NCBI RefSeq assembly: GCF_013294025.1
Contig: NZ_JABSNL010000002.1
Location: forward strand, 248,001 to 312,000
Source of the DNA: Flavobacterium aeripolare
GTDB taxonomy: Bacteria; Bacteroidota; Bacteroidia; Flavobacteriales; Flavobacteriaceae
Direction: 5' to 3'
Length of the DNA: 64,000 bases
Positions 42,266 through 51,107 of the stretch are shown here, piece by piece. Made by a program: the position numbers and the translations under genes. The stretch's first letter is position 1. Each line of letters starts with the position of its first letter. The notes below the pieces were generated by a model. The model was not told the DNA's origin. It saw nothing but the letters and a program-made list of their open reading frames with translations, and searched no databases.

Positions 42266-43045
42266 TTAGCTAATGATGAATTTCCCTTTTTGACTATCAA
42301 ACTGAATGTTTTCATCATTAAATAGTCGGTTAAAACTTCCGTTTTCTATAAAATTGCAAGGTATATCTTGTGTGATTGATTCCGGAGTCATTAAAATCAT
42401 CTCGTCGCTTAATTGTATCGCCATATCGATATCGTGTGTAGAGAACAAGATGCATTTATTGGTTTCTTGTGTTAGCTTTTTAAGTAACTTAAACAAGGCT
42501 ACTTTATGAAATAAATCAAGATGAGTTGTAGGTTCGTCTAGCACAATTATAGGGCAATCTTGAGCCAGCGCTCTAGCTACAAGAACTTTTTGTAGCTGCC
42601 CGTCACTAATTTCGTAATGTTTTTTATCGGCTAGATGGGTGATTTGACTACGCTCCATCGCTTCATTTATTTTTTCAATGTCCGTCTCACTGAGTTTCCC
42701 AATCCAGTTTGTGTACGGTTGTCTACCTAGTGCAACCAACTCAAATACCGTTAGATTGCTAGGAGGTAAGCGCTCAGTTAAAACCACGCTGAGGTGCAAG
42801 GCGAGCGCTGCGGGAGTCATTTTATGTAGGTCTTCACCATTGATTTGTACTGTTCCTTGCAAAGGTTTTTGGATTCCGGTTAGTGTTTTTAGCAATGTTG
42901 ATTTTCCTATTCCATTTGCACCTATCAAAGCCGTCAGTTTGCCAGCGCCTAAATTTAAATTTAGATTTGCCGCAATGATGTTTTCACTTTTCTTGGTCTT
43001 GTAACCAATACTTAAATTTGAAGTGCTTAAAATAGTAGAGTCCAT
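42266..43045 (-). CDS. btuD: ABC transporter ATPase, vitamin B12 importer
   Basis: 259 residues of the FecE/BtuD ATPase family: Walker A GANGIGKST, Q-loop LTERLPPSNLTVFELVALGRQPYTNW, signature ISDGQLQKVLVARALAQ (ISDGQ in place of LSGGQ, an atypical form) and Walker B IIVLDEPTTHLD. It energises the type II importer made with BtuC and BtuF. Assignment to cobalamin rather than iron-siderophore rests on the neighbouring cobalamin riboswitch and BtuB/BtuG-like genes. Confidence 0.85.
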   Translation of the reverse strand: MDSTILSTSNLSIGYKTKKSENIIAANLNLNLGAGKLTALIGANGIGKSTLLKTLTGIQKPLQGTVQINGEDLHKMTPAALALHLSVVLTERLPPSNLTVFELVALGRQPYTNWIGKLSETDIEKINEAMERSQITHLADKKHYEISDGQLQKVLVARALAQDCPIIVLDEPTTHLDLFHKVALFKLLKKLTQETNKCILFSTHDIDMAIQLSDEMILMTPESITQDIPCNFIENGSFNRLFNDENIQFDSQKGKFIIS

Positions 43046-43078
43046 TTGCTGGTTTTTAATTGAAAGTGTGTTGTCGCA

Positions 43079-44110
43079 TTATCCCATCATTTTTTTCTTT
43101 CGAACAAGCAGCCAAATCACAATTGGTGCACCAAATAGCGAAGTTACAGCATTTATAGGTAGGCTGAAATCTTTTCCTGGTACCTGAGAAATGCTATCAC
43201 AAATGAGCATTATAATCGCACCAAAAAGAAGCGTGCTCCAGAACAATACTTTGTGATTGCTAGTTTGAAAAACAAGCTTAGCAATGTGCGGTACGGCTAG
43301 TCCTATAAAGGCGATAGGTCCAGCAAACGCAGTGATACTTCCTGCCATGACACTGGTAGCAAGTATAATGAGTAGTCGTGATTTTTTGTAATTGAGTCCC
43401 ATACTCTTAGCATAATTTTCTCCTAGTAGTAAGGCGTTTAGGGACTTTATACTCACAAGACTTAGTGTTAATCCAATTAAAACAGCGATAAAAAGTACTG
43501 TAATGGCGGTCCAAGATAAATTGCCGAGACTTCCTAAAGACCAAAAGGTGAATTTTTGCAATTCCTCAGCAGTGCTAAAGTAGGTTAGCGTGTTTACCAC
43601 GGCGCTGGTTAAACTACCAAACATTAAACCTACGATTAAGATTGCCATGGTATCTTTTAAGCGGTAGGAAACGGCTAATACTGCTAGTAAAACAAGGAAA
43701 CTACCCAAGCTAGAGGCCAATACAATCCCGTAAGAAGATAGTAAAAAAGCACTTATTGATGCTGGTAAAATAGAAGCTCCTAAAATAATAGTAGCAACGC
43801 CTAAACTAGCTCCAGAGCTTAGTCCTAAAACATAAGGTCCCGCTAGTGGGTTTCTAAACAATGTTTGCATTAATAAACCACTTGTAGCAAGTCCCATTCC
43901 TACTAAAACGGCTGTAATTGCTTTAGGTAATCTGTAATTGAGGATAATGTACTGCCACGATTCTTTACTTGCCACAGCTCCCGTTAAGCTCTTAAAAACA
44001 TCCTTTAAGGGAATGGAAATAGAACCCAAGCTAATGTTAACAATAAACAATGCAAAAGCAGCTATTATTAAAGTGGTAAAAAGAATACTATTGCGTTTAT
44101 TAGCGTCCAA
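43079..44110 (-). CDS. btuC: FecCD-type ABC permease, vitamin B12 importer
   Basis: 343 residues, with eight to ten predicted membrane helices. Diagnostic family segments are YRLPKAITAVLVGMGLATSGLLMQTLFRNPLAGPYVLGLSSGASLG and GPIAFIGLAVPHIAKL (ATPase-contact loop). It forms the channel dimer of a type II importer. Its start follows the btuF stop by 1 base and btuD follows after 33 bases, so the three form one operon. Confidence 0.88.
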   Translation of the reverse strand: MDANKRNSILFTTLIIAAFALFIVNISLGSISIPLKDVFKSLTGAVASKESWQYIILNYRLPKAITAVLVGMGLATSGLLMQTLFRNPLAGPYVLGLSSGASLGVATIILGASILPASISAFLLSSYGIVLASSLGSFLVLLAVLAVSYRLKDTMAILIVGLMFGSLTSAVVNTLTYFSTAEELQKFTFWSLGSLGNLSWTAITVLFIAVLIGLTLSLVSIKSLNALLLGENYAKSMGLNYKKSRLLIILATSVMAGSITAFAGPIAFIGLAVPHIAKLVFQTSNHKVLFWSTLLFGAIIMLICDSISQVPGKDFSLPINAVTSLFGAPIVIWLLVRKKKMMG

Positions 44111-44111
44111 A

Positions 44112-45254
44112 TTAATGTAATTGTTGGTAAAAATGAGTAGTGTAATCAGGTAGTAATTCGGGATGAATAATTTTAATCAAATCCTTTAAAACCCAGTCAG
44201 GTCGGGTAGGAGACCATTCGAAAAAAACAATTCCTCCCTTTGCTCCTTTATTTATGGCATAAGAATATACTTTTTTGTTTTTAAAGGCATCAAATTCTTT
44301 GTAATGCGGGTTGCTATCTGCAAGTTGTTTCATAGAAGAAAAGTCTCCAGGTGCGATCCAGTAAGTTGCTTTTTGTGCTTTTTCTAAAACTACTTCAAAT
44401 GGCAATGGCAAACCACCAGTTCCTTTAGTATCACTCCACAAATAATTAGCTTTTGCATCTTTTAAAAATAGTGAAGCCCAACTTTCTCCTTGTGGTACGT
44501 ACCATTGATCTTGGTACATCGCGCCTGACATTACCGTGGGCTTATTGGTTACTTTCTCGACTAGGCTAATCGCTTGCTTGTATTCTTTTTCGATTTCTTT
44601 AAAGCTGCTGTTTGCTTTATCATCTAATCCGTAAAGTGCTCCAAAAAATTTGATCCATTCAGCTTTACCTAGTGGAGATTGTTCTGTCCAGTCTCCGTTA
44701 AAAAGCACTTTGAGTCCGCTTTTTTGTAAAATATCTAGCGACGGATTGCTGTTATTCAGTCCAAAACCTACGATAACATCAGGAGCAATATCAATAAGTA
44801 CTTCGGTGTTTAGGTTTTCGTTTTTACCCACTTCACGTACTTTACCAGCGTCGATGTTTTTTCTGGTTTTTTCTGAGGAAATATAGTCAGTATTTGGAAA
44901 ACCAATCAAGCTATTCTCAACGCCTAAAATTTCTAAAGAAGGGATGTGTGTCGTGGAGGTAACCACAATAGATTTAATAGGGATGTTTACAGCAGTGTAT
45001 TGTTTTAAGCTATCTGGAACAATGGTGTTTTTCTCTTTAAGAATATAAGTAAAAGCCTTTGTAGCACTGGGCCAAGGTTGTGTCACTTTTACTATTGAAA
45101 AGCCATCGTATTTATAGATTTCGAATCCTTTAGCGTATTGAATTTGGTTCTTTACAGCGTTGTTTTTCAACTGTTCAGAGGCATCTTGGTTTTTGCATCC
45201 AAAGACCATACATAACATTAAAAGCAAACTTAAAAGCGAGGTGTTCCATTTCAT
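44112..45254 (-). CDS. btuF: Periplasmic substrate-binding lipoprotein, vitamin B12 importer
   Basis: 380 residues. A lipoprotein signal (VFGC, Cys about 20) without following acidic residues suggests an inner-membrane anchor in the periplasm. The type III binding fold is shown by SIVVTSTTHIPSLEILGVENSLIGFPNTDYI, DIAPDVIVGFG and the C-terminal lobe VYSYAINKGAKGGIVFFEWSPTRPDWVLKDLIKIIHPEL. It captures substrate delivered by the outer-membrane receptor. Similar proteins bind siderophores; B12 is preferred here because the divergent gene is under a cobalamin riboswitch. Confidence 0.85.
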   Translation of the reverse strand: MKWNTSLLSLLLMLCMVFGCKNQDASEQLKNNAVKNQIQYAKGFEIYKYDGFSIVKVTQPWPSATKAFTYILKEKNTIVPDSLKQYTAVNIPIKSIVVTSTTHIPSLEILGVENSLIGFPNTDYISSEKTRKNIDAGKVREVGKNENLNTEVLIDIAPDVIVGFGLNNSNPSLDILQKSGLKVLFNGDWTEQSPLGKAEWIKFFGALYGLDDKANSSFKEIEKEYKQAISLVEKVTNKPTVMSGAMYQDQWYVPQGESWASLFLKDAKANYLWSDTKGTGGLPLPFEVVLEKAQKATYWIAPGDFSSMKQLADSNPHYKEFDAFKNKKVYSYAINKGAKGGIVFFEWSPTRPDWVLKDLIKIIHPELLPDYTTHFYQQLH

Positions 45255-45276
45255 ACAAATAGCATTTTTGATTTCA

Positions 45277-45308
45277 CAAAGGTATATTTAATCCTTTTTA
45301 AAAATCAA
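45277..45308 (-). promoter_or_regulatory. btuF promoter
   Basis: On the minus strand TTG (45308-45306), 21 bases, TACCTTTG (45284-45277). The predicted start leaves only about 15 bases of leader, too short for a riboswitch, so this operon is not controlled by the neighbouring cobalamin riboswitch. Confidence 0.6.
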
Positions 45309-45336
45309 ATTTAATTTTTTATTCGAATGTTAAACC

Positions 45337-45344
45337 TATATTTG
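45337..45344 (+). promoter_or_regulatory. btuB promoter -7 element
   Basis: TATATTTG upstream of the riboswitch; no good TTG is seen at the expected distance. Confidence 0.55.
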
Positions 45345-45350
45345 CACCCG

Positions 45351-45569
45351 AATTAAGGTTGTGATTTAACTTTTTTAGAATCACATTAAAAGGGAATTAG
45401 GTTCAAGACCTAAGCTGTTCCCGCAACTGTAAGCTACTATGCTTGTTGTTAACTACAAAACCACTGAGCCAACTGAAATTTTCGGTTTCTTGGGAAGGTA
45501 AACAACAAGACGCAAGCCAGGAGACCTGCCTTTTTTCTTAACAAATATCGTGCTTTCGGGAAAAAAGGC
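45351..45569 (+). promoter_or_regulatory. Cobalamin riboswitch
   Basis: The aptamer runs from about 45351 to the B12 box, with GCAACTGTAAGC near 45424 and the hallmark GACGCAAGCCAGGAGACCTGCC region ending at 45530 (longest quoted block AAGCCAGGAGACCTGCC). A perfect 10-bp stem, GCCTTTTTTC (45528-45537) with GAAAAAAGGC (45560-45569), overlaps the end of the B12 box and lies just before the btuB ribosome binding region. It can serve as the expression platform that responds to cobalamin. Expected effect: bound cobalamin lowers btuB expression. Confidence 0.95.
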
Positions 45570-45578
45570 TCAGAAATT

Positions 45579-47414
45579 ATGACTATAAAAAAACATATTT
45601 TATTCAGTTTGCTATTCTTGTGTCAATTTGCATTGGCGCAAAATGATTCTATTAATCAATTAGAAGAAGTAATTGTATCTGATAAGCAGTTAAAAGGAAC
45701 TTCAAACACGCAATCAGTACAGCGACTAAGTGATACAATTATAAGTAGAAACCAATCTTCCTTAACGTCGCTTTTAAATTACAACACAGTTATTTTCTTT
45801 AAAGAAAATGGTTTGGGTATGGTCTCGTCTCCTTCATTTAGAGGAACTACCGCGCAGCAAACTGTTGTAGTGTGGAACGGAATCAATATTAACTCACAAT
45901 TGCTAGGTCAAACAGATTTTAATACGGTAGCTACTCGTGCATATAATTCTATTGATGTAAAAGCAGGAGGAGGTAGTATCATGTATGGTAGTGGTGCCAT
46001 AGGAGGTACAATTCACTTAAACAATGATTTGAAATTCTCAAATACCTTTAAAAGTGATCTGCAAGTGTACTACGGTGATTTTAATACGCTGAGCGCTGTT
46101 TATGGTATCACGGCTGCTACAGATAAAATTAGCGTTGATGCTAGTTATAGTCGCAATAGCTCTGATAATGATTTTAAATTTGTTGGTCGCAATGGTCGTA
46201 ATGCTAACGGACAGTTTTATAATAACACATTGAATGTTGCTTTTGGTTATAAAATCAATGACCAAAATAGTATCAAGTTTTATAGTGAAGTATATGATGG
46301 AGAACGCCATTTTTCGATCACATCTCCTAATGCAACACGTACAAAATATCAAGATTTTAATACTCGTAATTTAATCACCTGGAGTAGTAAATTCAGCAAT
46401 TTTGCTACTGATTTACGTTTGGCGTATATCACAGAGCATTATAATTATTTTGAAGATACCACTGGTGATGGGTTTACTGGTGGTGGTGTTAAAAGTTTTA
46501 TTGCTAAATACAATGTCGATTATATTTTTTCTAAAAATAGTATGGCAACAGCAATTATAGATTACACAAAGAACAATGGTGAGGGAGACGGAATTGGTGC
46601 AAGCACACGCCAAATAGGAGGTGTAAGTTTATTTTATAAATACAATGTAAGTGACCGCTGGAATACTGAGGCTAGCATTCGAAAAGAAATCTCAGATGTG
46701 TATAAAAGTCCGGTACTGTTCTCTGTAGGGTCAAAATATATTTTCACAGAGGTGTACCAACTAAAATTGAATTTCTCAAGAAATTATCGCATCCCAACAT
46801 TCAATGACTTGTATTGGGCGGGTAGTGGAAACAAAGATTTGAAACCAGAAAATGCGTATCAATTAGAGGTTGGAAATAATTTTAGATTTAAAAATTTGCG
46901 TTTTTCGGTAACAGCATACGGATCTAAAATTGATGACATGATTCGCTGGTTGCCTACAAACGCAGGTAATTGGTCCCCTATAAATACAGATAAGGTAACA
47001 ATTTATGGCGCTGAGGTACTGCTAGGTTGGACTAAAAAACTGAACAACCACTATTTTGATTTAAGCGGAACGTATGCCTATACTTCTTCTAAAGATGAGC
47101 GCACAAATAAGCAATTATTTTATGTTCCTTATCACAAACTAACGGGATCTTTGTCTCACAATTACAAGAAATTTGCAAGCTATTATCAGTTGCTGTATAC
47201 AGGTGAAGTATTTACCACTTCAGATAATAATCCAAAAAATATTCTAGAAGGATTTATGGTGTCTAATATAGGAGCCGACTATAATTTTAGTAAAAACAAC
47301 ACTTTCAAAGTGGGCGTTAAAGTAGCTAATTTATGGAACAAAGAATACCAATCGCTGCCAAGCCGATACATGCCTGGTCGAAACTTTACAATTTATTTAA
47401 ACCTTAATTATTAA
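45579..47414 (+). CDS. btuB: TonB-dependent outer-membrane receptor for vitamin B12
   Basis: 611 residues. A signal peptide (about 1-20, ending LALAQ) is followed by a TonB-box-like segment EEVIVSDK, the plug domain (NQSSLTSLLNYNTVIFFKENGLGMVSSPSFRGTTAQQTVVVWNGIN) and a 22-strand-type barrel ending NFTIYLNLNY with a terminal aromatic residue. It brings cobalamin into the periplasm using TonB energy. The cobalamin riboswitch directly upstream makes the substrate assignment strong. The BtuG-like lipoprotein gene starts 3 bases after its stop. Confidence 0.93.
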   Translation: MTIKKHILFSLLFLCQFALAQNDSINQLEEVIVSDKQLKGTSNTQSVQRLSDTIISRNQSSLTSLLNYNTVIFFKENGLGMVSSPSFRGTTAQQTVVVWNGININSQLLGQTDFNTVATRAYNSIDVKAGGGSIMYGSGAIGGTIHLNNDLKFSNTFKSDLQVYYGDFNTLSAVYGITAATDKISVDASYSRNSSDNDFKFVGRNGRNANGQFYNNTLNVAFGYKINDQNSIKFYSEVYDGERHFSITSPNATRTKYQDFNTRNLITWSSKFSNFATDLRLAYITEHYNYFEDTTGDGFTGGGVKSFIAKYNVDYIFSKNSMATAIIDYTKNNGEGDGIGASTRQIGGVSLFYKYNVSDRWNTEASIRKEISDVYKSPVLFSVGSKYIFTEVYQLKLNFSRNYRIPTFNDLYWAGSGNKDLKPENAYQLEVGNNFRFKNLRFSVTAYGSKIDDMIRWLPTNAGNWSPINTDKVTIYGAEVLLGWTKKLNNHYFDLSGTYAYTSSKDERTNKQLFYVPYHKLTGSLSHNYKKFASYYQLLYTGEVFTTSDNNPKNILEGFMVSNIGADYNFSKNNTFKVGVKVANLWNKEYQSLPSRYMPGRNFTIYLNLNY

Positions 47415-47417
47415 AAC

Positions 47418-48446
47418 ATGAAATTAAAAAAACTTTATTTAGGACTTGCCGCTTTTGCCCTTGTATTTAGCTCTTGTACAAACGATGACGATAGTGCAGT
47501 AGAACGCACGGGTACTTATGATAATGGGGTCTTCATTTTGAACGAAGGAAACTTTGGTACCCCTAATGCTTCAATTTCTTTTTTATCGAATGATTTGACT
47601 ACTTTTCAAAATTCGATTTTTGCAATAATGAACCCTAATGAAACTTTAGGAGATGTAGCGCAGTCAATGTCATTTTTTAATGATAAAGCATTTATTGTGG
47701 TTAATAATTCTAATGAAGTAAGAGTTGTAGATCGTTATACTTTAGAAAATATTACTACTATTACTGCTAACTTAAAAAACCCTCGTTATAGTGTAGTTTA
47801 TAAAGGATTGTTATATGTTACAAATGCAATTTCTAAAGCTGTGACTGTTTATAACGCTTCAACGTATACTTATGTAAGAACTATTGCAGTAGGTAAAACG
47901 GCTGAACGTATTATTGAAGCAAACGGTAAACTATATGTAATGAATGGTGGTTATGGTGAAGGAAATGAAGTGTCAGTTATTGATGTAACTACTGGTAAGG
48001 TTGCTAAAGTAATCACAGTAGAAGAAGGAATTAATTCAATCGAAGCTAGCAATGGTAGTGTTTATGTATTATGTGGAAATGATACTAAAAGTAAATTATT
48101 CAAGATCAACACTACAACAGATGTTGCTACATCATTTGAAACTACTACTTTGACAAATTCTGTCAAGATGGATATCGATGGTTCTAAAATTTATTATACG
48201 AGCGGAACAGGTGTTTATGTCATGGATTTAACAGCAACTACCTTTACAGAAACTCCTTTATTTGATGTTACAGCAAATAGCTGGTCGGCATTATATGGTT
48301 TTGCTGCAATCGATGGCCAAATTTATACAGCTGATTCTGCAGGATTTATCAACGATGGTAAAGTGGTAGTTTACTCAACTACTGGAGCAGTTTTGAAAAC
48401 GGTTACTGTAGGTATGGGACCAAATGGTTTTTATGCTAATAACTAA
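47418..48446 (+). CDS. BtuG-like surface beta-propeller lipoprotein
   Basis: 342 residues. The lipoprotein signal ends FSSC (Cys 20) followed by TNDDD, an acidic tag of the type that directs Bacteroidota lipoproteins to the cell surface. The remainder is built of YncE/DUF5074-like propeller blades, for example TGTYDNGVFILNEGNFG, VRVVDRYTLENITTI, VTVYNASTYTYVRTI and VSVIDVTTGKVAKVI. BtuG of Bacteroides is such a propeller and passes B12 to BtuB with very high affinity. The position right after btuB under the same riboswitch supports the same role here; sequence identity to BtuG was not tested. Confidence 0.82.
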   Translation: MKLKKLYLGLAAFALVFSSCTNDDDSAVERTGTYDNGVFILNEGNFGTPNASISFLSNDLTTFQNSIFAIMNPNETLGDVAQSMSFFNDKAFIVVNNSNEVRVVDRYTLENITTITANLKNPRYSVVYKGLLYVTNAISKAVTVYNASTYTYVRTIAVGKTAERIIEANGKLYVMNGGYGEGNEVSVIDVTTGKVAKVITVEEGINSIEASNGSVYVLCGNDTKSKLFKINTTTDVATSFETTTLTNSVKMDIDGSKIYYTSGTGVYVMDLTATTFTETPLFDVTANSWSALYGFAAIDGQIYTADSAGFINDGKVVVYSTTGAVLKTVTVGMGPNGFYANN

Positions 48447-48507
48447 TAAACAGGTTCATAGTCCTGTTTCTGTTCTTTGAAAGTGGTATTTCTAAAGGAT
48501 AATTGAA

Positions 48508-48535
48508 AAGCCAGTGAAAATCTTCACTGGCTTTC
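48508..48535 (+). terminator. Terminator after the btuB operon
   Basis: AAAGCCAGTGAA / TTCACTGGCTTT with a 4-base loop. Confidence 0.85.
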
Positions 48536-48559
48536 TTTGTTGCTTTAAATAGTTGTGTC

Positions 48560-50008
48560 TTACAATGCTTTTAGTAATCCTTCTGGAGCTTTGTCTATAA
48601 ACATTTGGTTTTGACCATTCATAGTTTTAGTATCCTTAAAGTATATTGCTGCTTTCTCATTATTAGGAGCGCTAGTTCTAGCTGTAGATCCTCCTGTTAT
48701 AACATTGATGGTCGCTTTTAAGAAAGGTTCTTCTTTGTCCCCAAGTACACCTAGATTTGACGCTGTTTCACTAATTGCAATGTTTGGTAATAAGCCACTT
48801 GTGTACTCTCCAAAACCAGCTGCATTCACAAGTCTTAAAACTAGAGGTTGCATAGCATAACGGTGATTTGGGTTAATGTTTGTTTTGCCAAAAGTAGGAC
48901 TGTCATATATAGTTACAGATCCAACATTTTTACCCACTGTTGTACCCCCTATTTGTACTACGTTCACGAAAGGTTTTAAACCATTAATCACTAACTCACT
49001 CGCAGAAGCAGTATTTGGTGATGTTAATATGTATACCTTATTTAGGTTCAAGCTATTGATTGTAGTTTTGTCAATTTTGTCTGTAAAATAGTTGTTAAGT
49101 TGCTCTGGGTTATTCGATTTAAAATAGTCGTTAAGTTTTGCATTCCACTCTTGCTTGGCAAAAATCTTTCCTTTACCCTCTCCATAAATCATACTAGCTA
49201 ATCGTGTAGCTGTCAATATAGATCCACCGCCATTGTATCTTAGATCCAATACAAAATCAGTTACTTGCGCACTTTTAAATTCCCCAAAAGCGTCATTTAA
49301 TTCAAGATCGTATTCATTAAAAAAACCATTATACATTAAGTAGCCTATTTTATGAGTGCCAACAGTTAATACCTTTTTAATAAAAATAGGATTTTCAGCG
49401 ACAACAGCCTTTGTTAACGTAATTGATTTTCCGTTTGGAGTTACTACCCCGTCATTATAATCAGCTAGATTTAACGTGTACGTATCATTCGATAATAAAG
49501 AAGTGTAATTACTCACATTTAATTGTGTGCCATTGATGCCATAAAAAACAGTTCCGCGTGTTACATTTTTTGCAGCAGCATCAGAGTTAGGTAAAATATA
49601 ACGTACATAGCCATAGATATCTTCACTATTTTTTGCTATGTAGGCTAATTGAAAGTCTAAACCGTTGTTTTTTGTGATTCCGCCTAGTGCGCCTTCAAGA
49701 TCGCGGTAATCGTCAACGATCCAGCTAAATCTATCAATAGATTTGTCAACACGTAGTGCATTAAACAAGTTCTCTGGTTCTGAATATCCTTGTAAGAACG
49801 CATCTAGTCCAGCTTGATTAGCAAAGCGGTCATCGGCTAAATTAGGTACATCTGCTTGCCATAAATAATATTGATTCATGCCTTTCCAGATAAAGTCTTG
49901 TACTTCTAGGTCAGTAGTTTTGATAACGTCATCATTATCATCTTGACAACTTTGAAGCAATAGTCCGCTTAAAAGAAATAGTATGGTAAATTTGTAGGTA
50001 TTTTTCAT
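48560..50008 (-). CDS. S41 family C-terminal-processing-type peptidase, lipoprotein
   Basis: 482 residues. The lipoprotein signal (LLQSC, Cys about 21) is followed by QDDNDD, so it is probably surface exposed. The N-terminal helical S41 part (DLEVQDFIWKGMNQYYLWQADVP), a PDZ-like region (ITKNNGLDFQLAYI...VFYGINGTQL) and the tail-specific protease core follow. In the core, VTDFVLDLRYNGGGSI and SPNTASASELVINGL contain the catalytic Ser, with Lys expected in the following strand (GTTVGKNVGS). It degrades or trims exported proteins; targets are unknown. Confidence 0.9.
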   Translation of the reverse strand: MKNTYKFTILFLLSGLLLQSCQDDNDDVIKTTDLEVQDFIWKGMNQYYLWQADVPNLADDRFANQAGLDAFLQGYSEPENLFNALRVDKSIDRFSWIVDDYRDLEGALGGITKNNGLDFQLAYIAKNSEDIYGYVRYILPNSDAAAKNVTRGTVFYGINGTQLNVSNYTSLLSNDTYTLNLADYNDGVVTPNGKSITLTKAVVAENPIFIKKVLTVGTHKIGYLMYNGFFNEYDLELNDAFGEFKSAQVTDFVLDLRYNGGGSILTATRLASMIYGEGKGKIFAKQEWNAKLNDYFKSNNPEQLNNYFTDKIDKTTINSLNLNKVYILTSPNTASASELVINGLKPFVNVVQIGGTTVGKNVGSVTIYDSPTFGKTNINPNHRYAMQPLVLRLVNAAGFGEYTSGLLPNIAISETASNLGVLGDKEEPFLKATINVITGGSTARTSAPNNEKAAIYFKDTKTMNGQNQMFIDKAPEGLLKAL

Positions 50009-50090
50009 AGGTGGTATTTTATAACTATAGTAACGTAAAAATAGGTTGTTTAGTTTTTACAGTTATCACGAATTATTAAAATAATTATAA

Positions 50091-50123
50091 ATTTGTTACC
50101 TATTTGTTACCTATTTGTTATTA
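50091..50123. repeat. Tandem 11-bp repeat ATTTGTTACCT
   Basis: Two perfect copies and a partial third lie between the divergent S41 peptidase and small lipoprotein genes. Helical-turn spacing suggests a regulator-binding array. Confidence 0.55.
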
Positions 50124-50214
50124 GTAGGGGAAAAGTAAGCTGATACTTCTGTAAGTGGTGGCATGGCCTATCTAGTATGTTTTTTATTTTAAATTATAGC
50201 ACGTATTATTTTAG

Positions 50215-50222
50215 TAGCTTTG
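50215..50222 (+). promoter_or_regulatory. Promoter -7 element of the small lipoprotein gene
   Basis: TAGCTTTG, 25 bases before the start codon; no convincing TTG upstream. Confidence 0.45.
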
Positions 50223-50246
50223 TTTCGATAAATAATCAGTTAATTT

Positions 50247-50519
50247 ATGAATTGCAGCACACTATATACTAAGAGACTATTTACGTTAGCCACTGTAGTG
50301 CTCACGCTTGCTTTATGCTGTGGTGTTGCTGGTTGCAACAAAGAAAAAACAAGGGCAGAGAAAGATTTAGGAACCTGTCAAACTCCTGAGGAAGCATTAC
50401 AAGAAACCAAGCAGGCCTTAGGGTTACTGTCTACTAATATCAACACTGGCATAGAAAGTGTATTGTATATAAACGAATATGAGAAATCAAAGAATATAAT
50501 TTTTAAAACAACTAAATAA
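50247..50519 (+). CDS. Small lipoprotein of unknown function
   Basis: 90 residues. A long signal sequence ends in the lipobox VAGC (Cys about 30), followed by NKEKTRAEKDLGTCQTPEEALQETKQALGLLSTNINTGIESVLYI, a mostly helical mature part of 60 residues. Homologues are often found next to DUF4252 genes; the pair here is separated by only 6 bases, so they are co-transcribed and probably act together at the envelope. The function is unknown. Confidence 0.7.
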   Translation: MNCSTLYTKRLFTLATVVLTLALCCGVAGCNKEKTRAEKDLGTCQTPEEALQETKQALGLLSTNINTGIESVLYINEYEKSKNIIFKTTK

Positions 50520-50525
50520 ATAAAA

Positions 50526-51050
50526 ATGAAAAAGTATATAGTGTTATTTACCGTTCTATTATATAGTGGTAGTTTTTTTGCACAAGCTAATTTTGATAAG
50601 TATAATGATCAAGATGATATTAAAACTGTAGTGGTTAATAAAAAAATGTTTGACTTGATGAGCAAGGTTAAAGTTGATGCTAGTGATGTCGAAACTCAAA
50701 AATACATGGCTTTGATTAAAAAGTTAGACAATTTAAAGGTATATACTACAACTAGCAATAAGAGAACGCAAGACATGAAAGCTACGGCAGATAAATATGT
50801 TAGTAGCGCGGGATTAGAAGAGTTGATGCTAGTAAATCAAAATGGAAAAAACGTAAAAATATCTGTCAAATCAGGTGCAGGTACATCGATAAATGAATTA
50901 TTGATGTTTATTGATGGTACAGATAGTAGTGAAGAAACTGTTTTAATGTCTTTGACTGGTAATTTCAATTTAAACGAACTCTCAGTCCTTACAGATAAAA
51001 TTAAGATACCTGGTGGTCTTGATCTAAAAAATGTGAGCAAAGCAAAATAA
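50526..51050 (+). CDS. DUF4252 secreted protein
   Basis: 174 residues with a signal peptide (about 1-19, ending FFAQA). The mature part has the DUF4252 pattern: KYNDQDDIKTVVVNKKMFDLMSKV, LDNLKVYTTTSNK and LVNQNGKNVKISVKSGAGTSINELLMFIDGTDSSEETVLMSLTGNFNLNEL. The family is restricted mostly to Bacteroidota and has no known biochemical role. It follows the small lipoprotein gene and ends in a terminator. Confidence 0.85.
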   Translation: MKKYIVLFTVLLYSGSFFAQANFDKYNDQDDIKTVVVNKKMFDLMSKVKVDASDVETQKYMALIKKLDNLKVYTTTSNKRTQDMKATADKYVSSAGLEELMLVNQNGKNVKISVKSGAGTSINELLMFIDGTDSSEETVLMSLTGNFNLNELSVLTDKIKIPGGLDLKNVSKAK

Positions 51051-51076
51051 TGATTAGCAAATAATGTTATTTAATC

Positions 51077-51107
51077 AACCCGACTTTCAATGAGAGTCGG
51101 GTTTTTT
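51077..51107 (+). terminator. Terminator after the DUF4252 gene
   Basis: AACCCGACT / AGTCGGGTT with a 9-base loop and six T. Confidence 0.88.

Noticed and set aside
42266-45254. Iron-siderophore importer instead of B12 importer
   Set aside because: FecCD-type sequences alone allow it, but the divergent cobalamin riboswitch, btuB and BtuG-like gene favour cobalamin.
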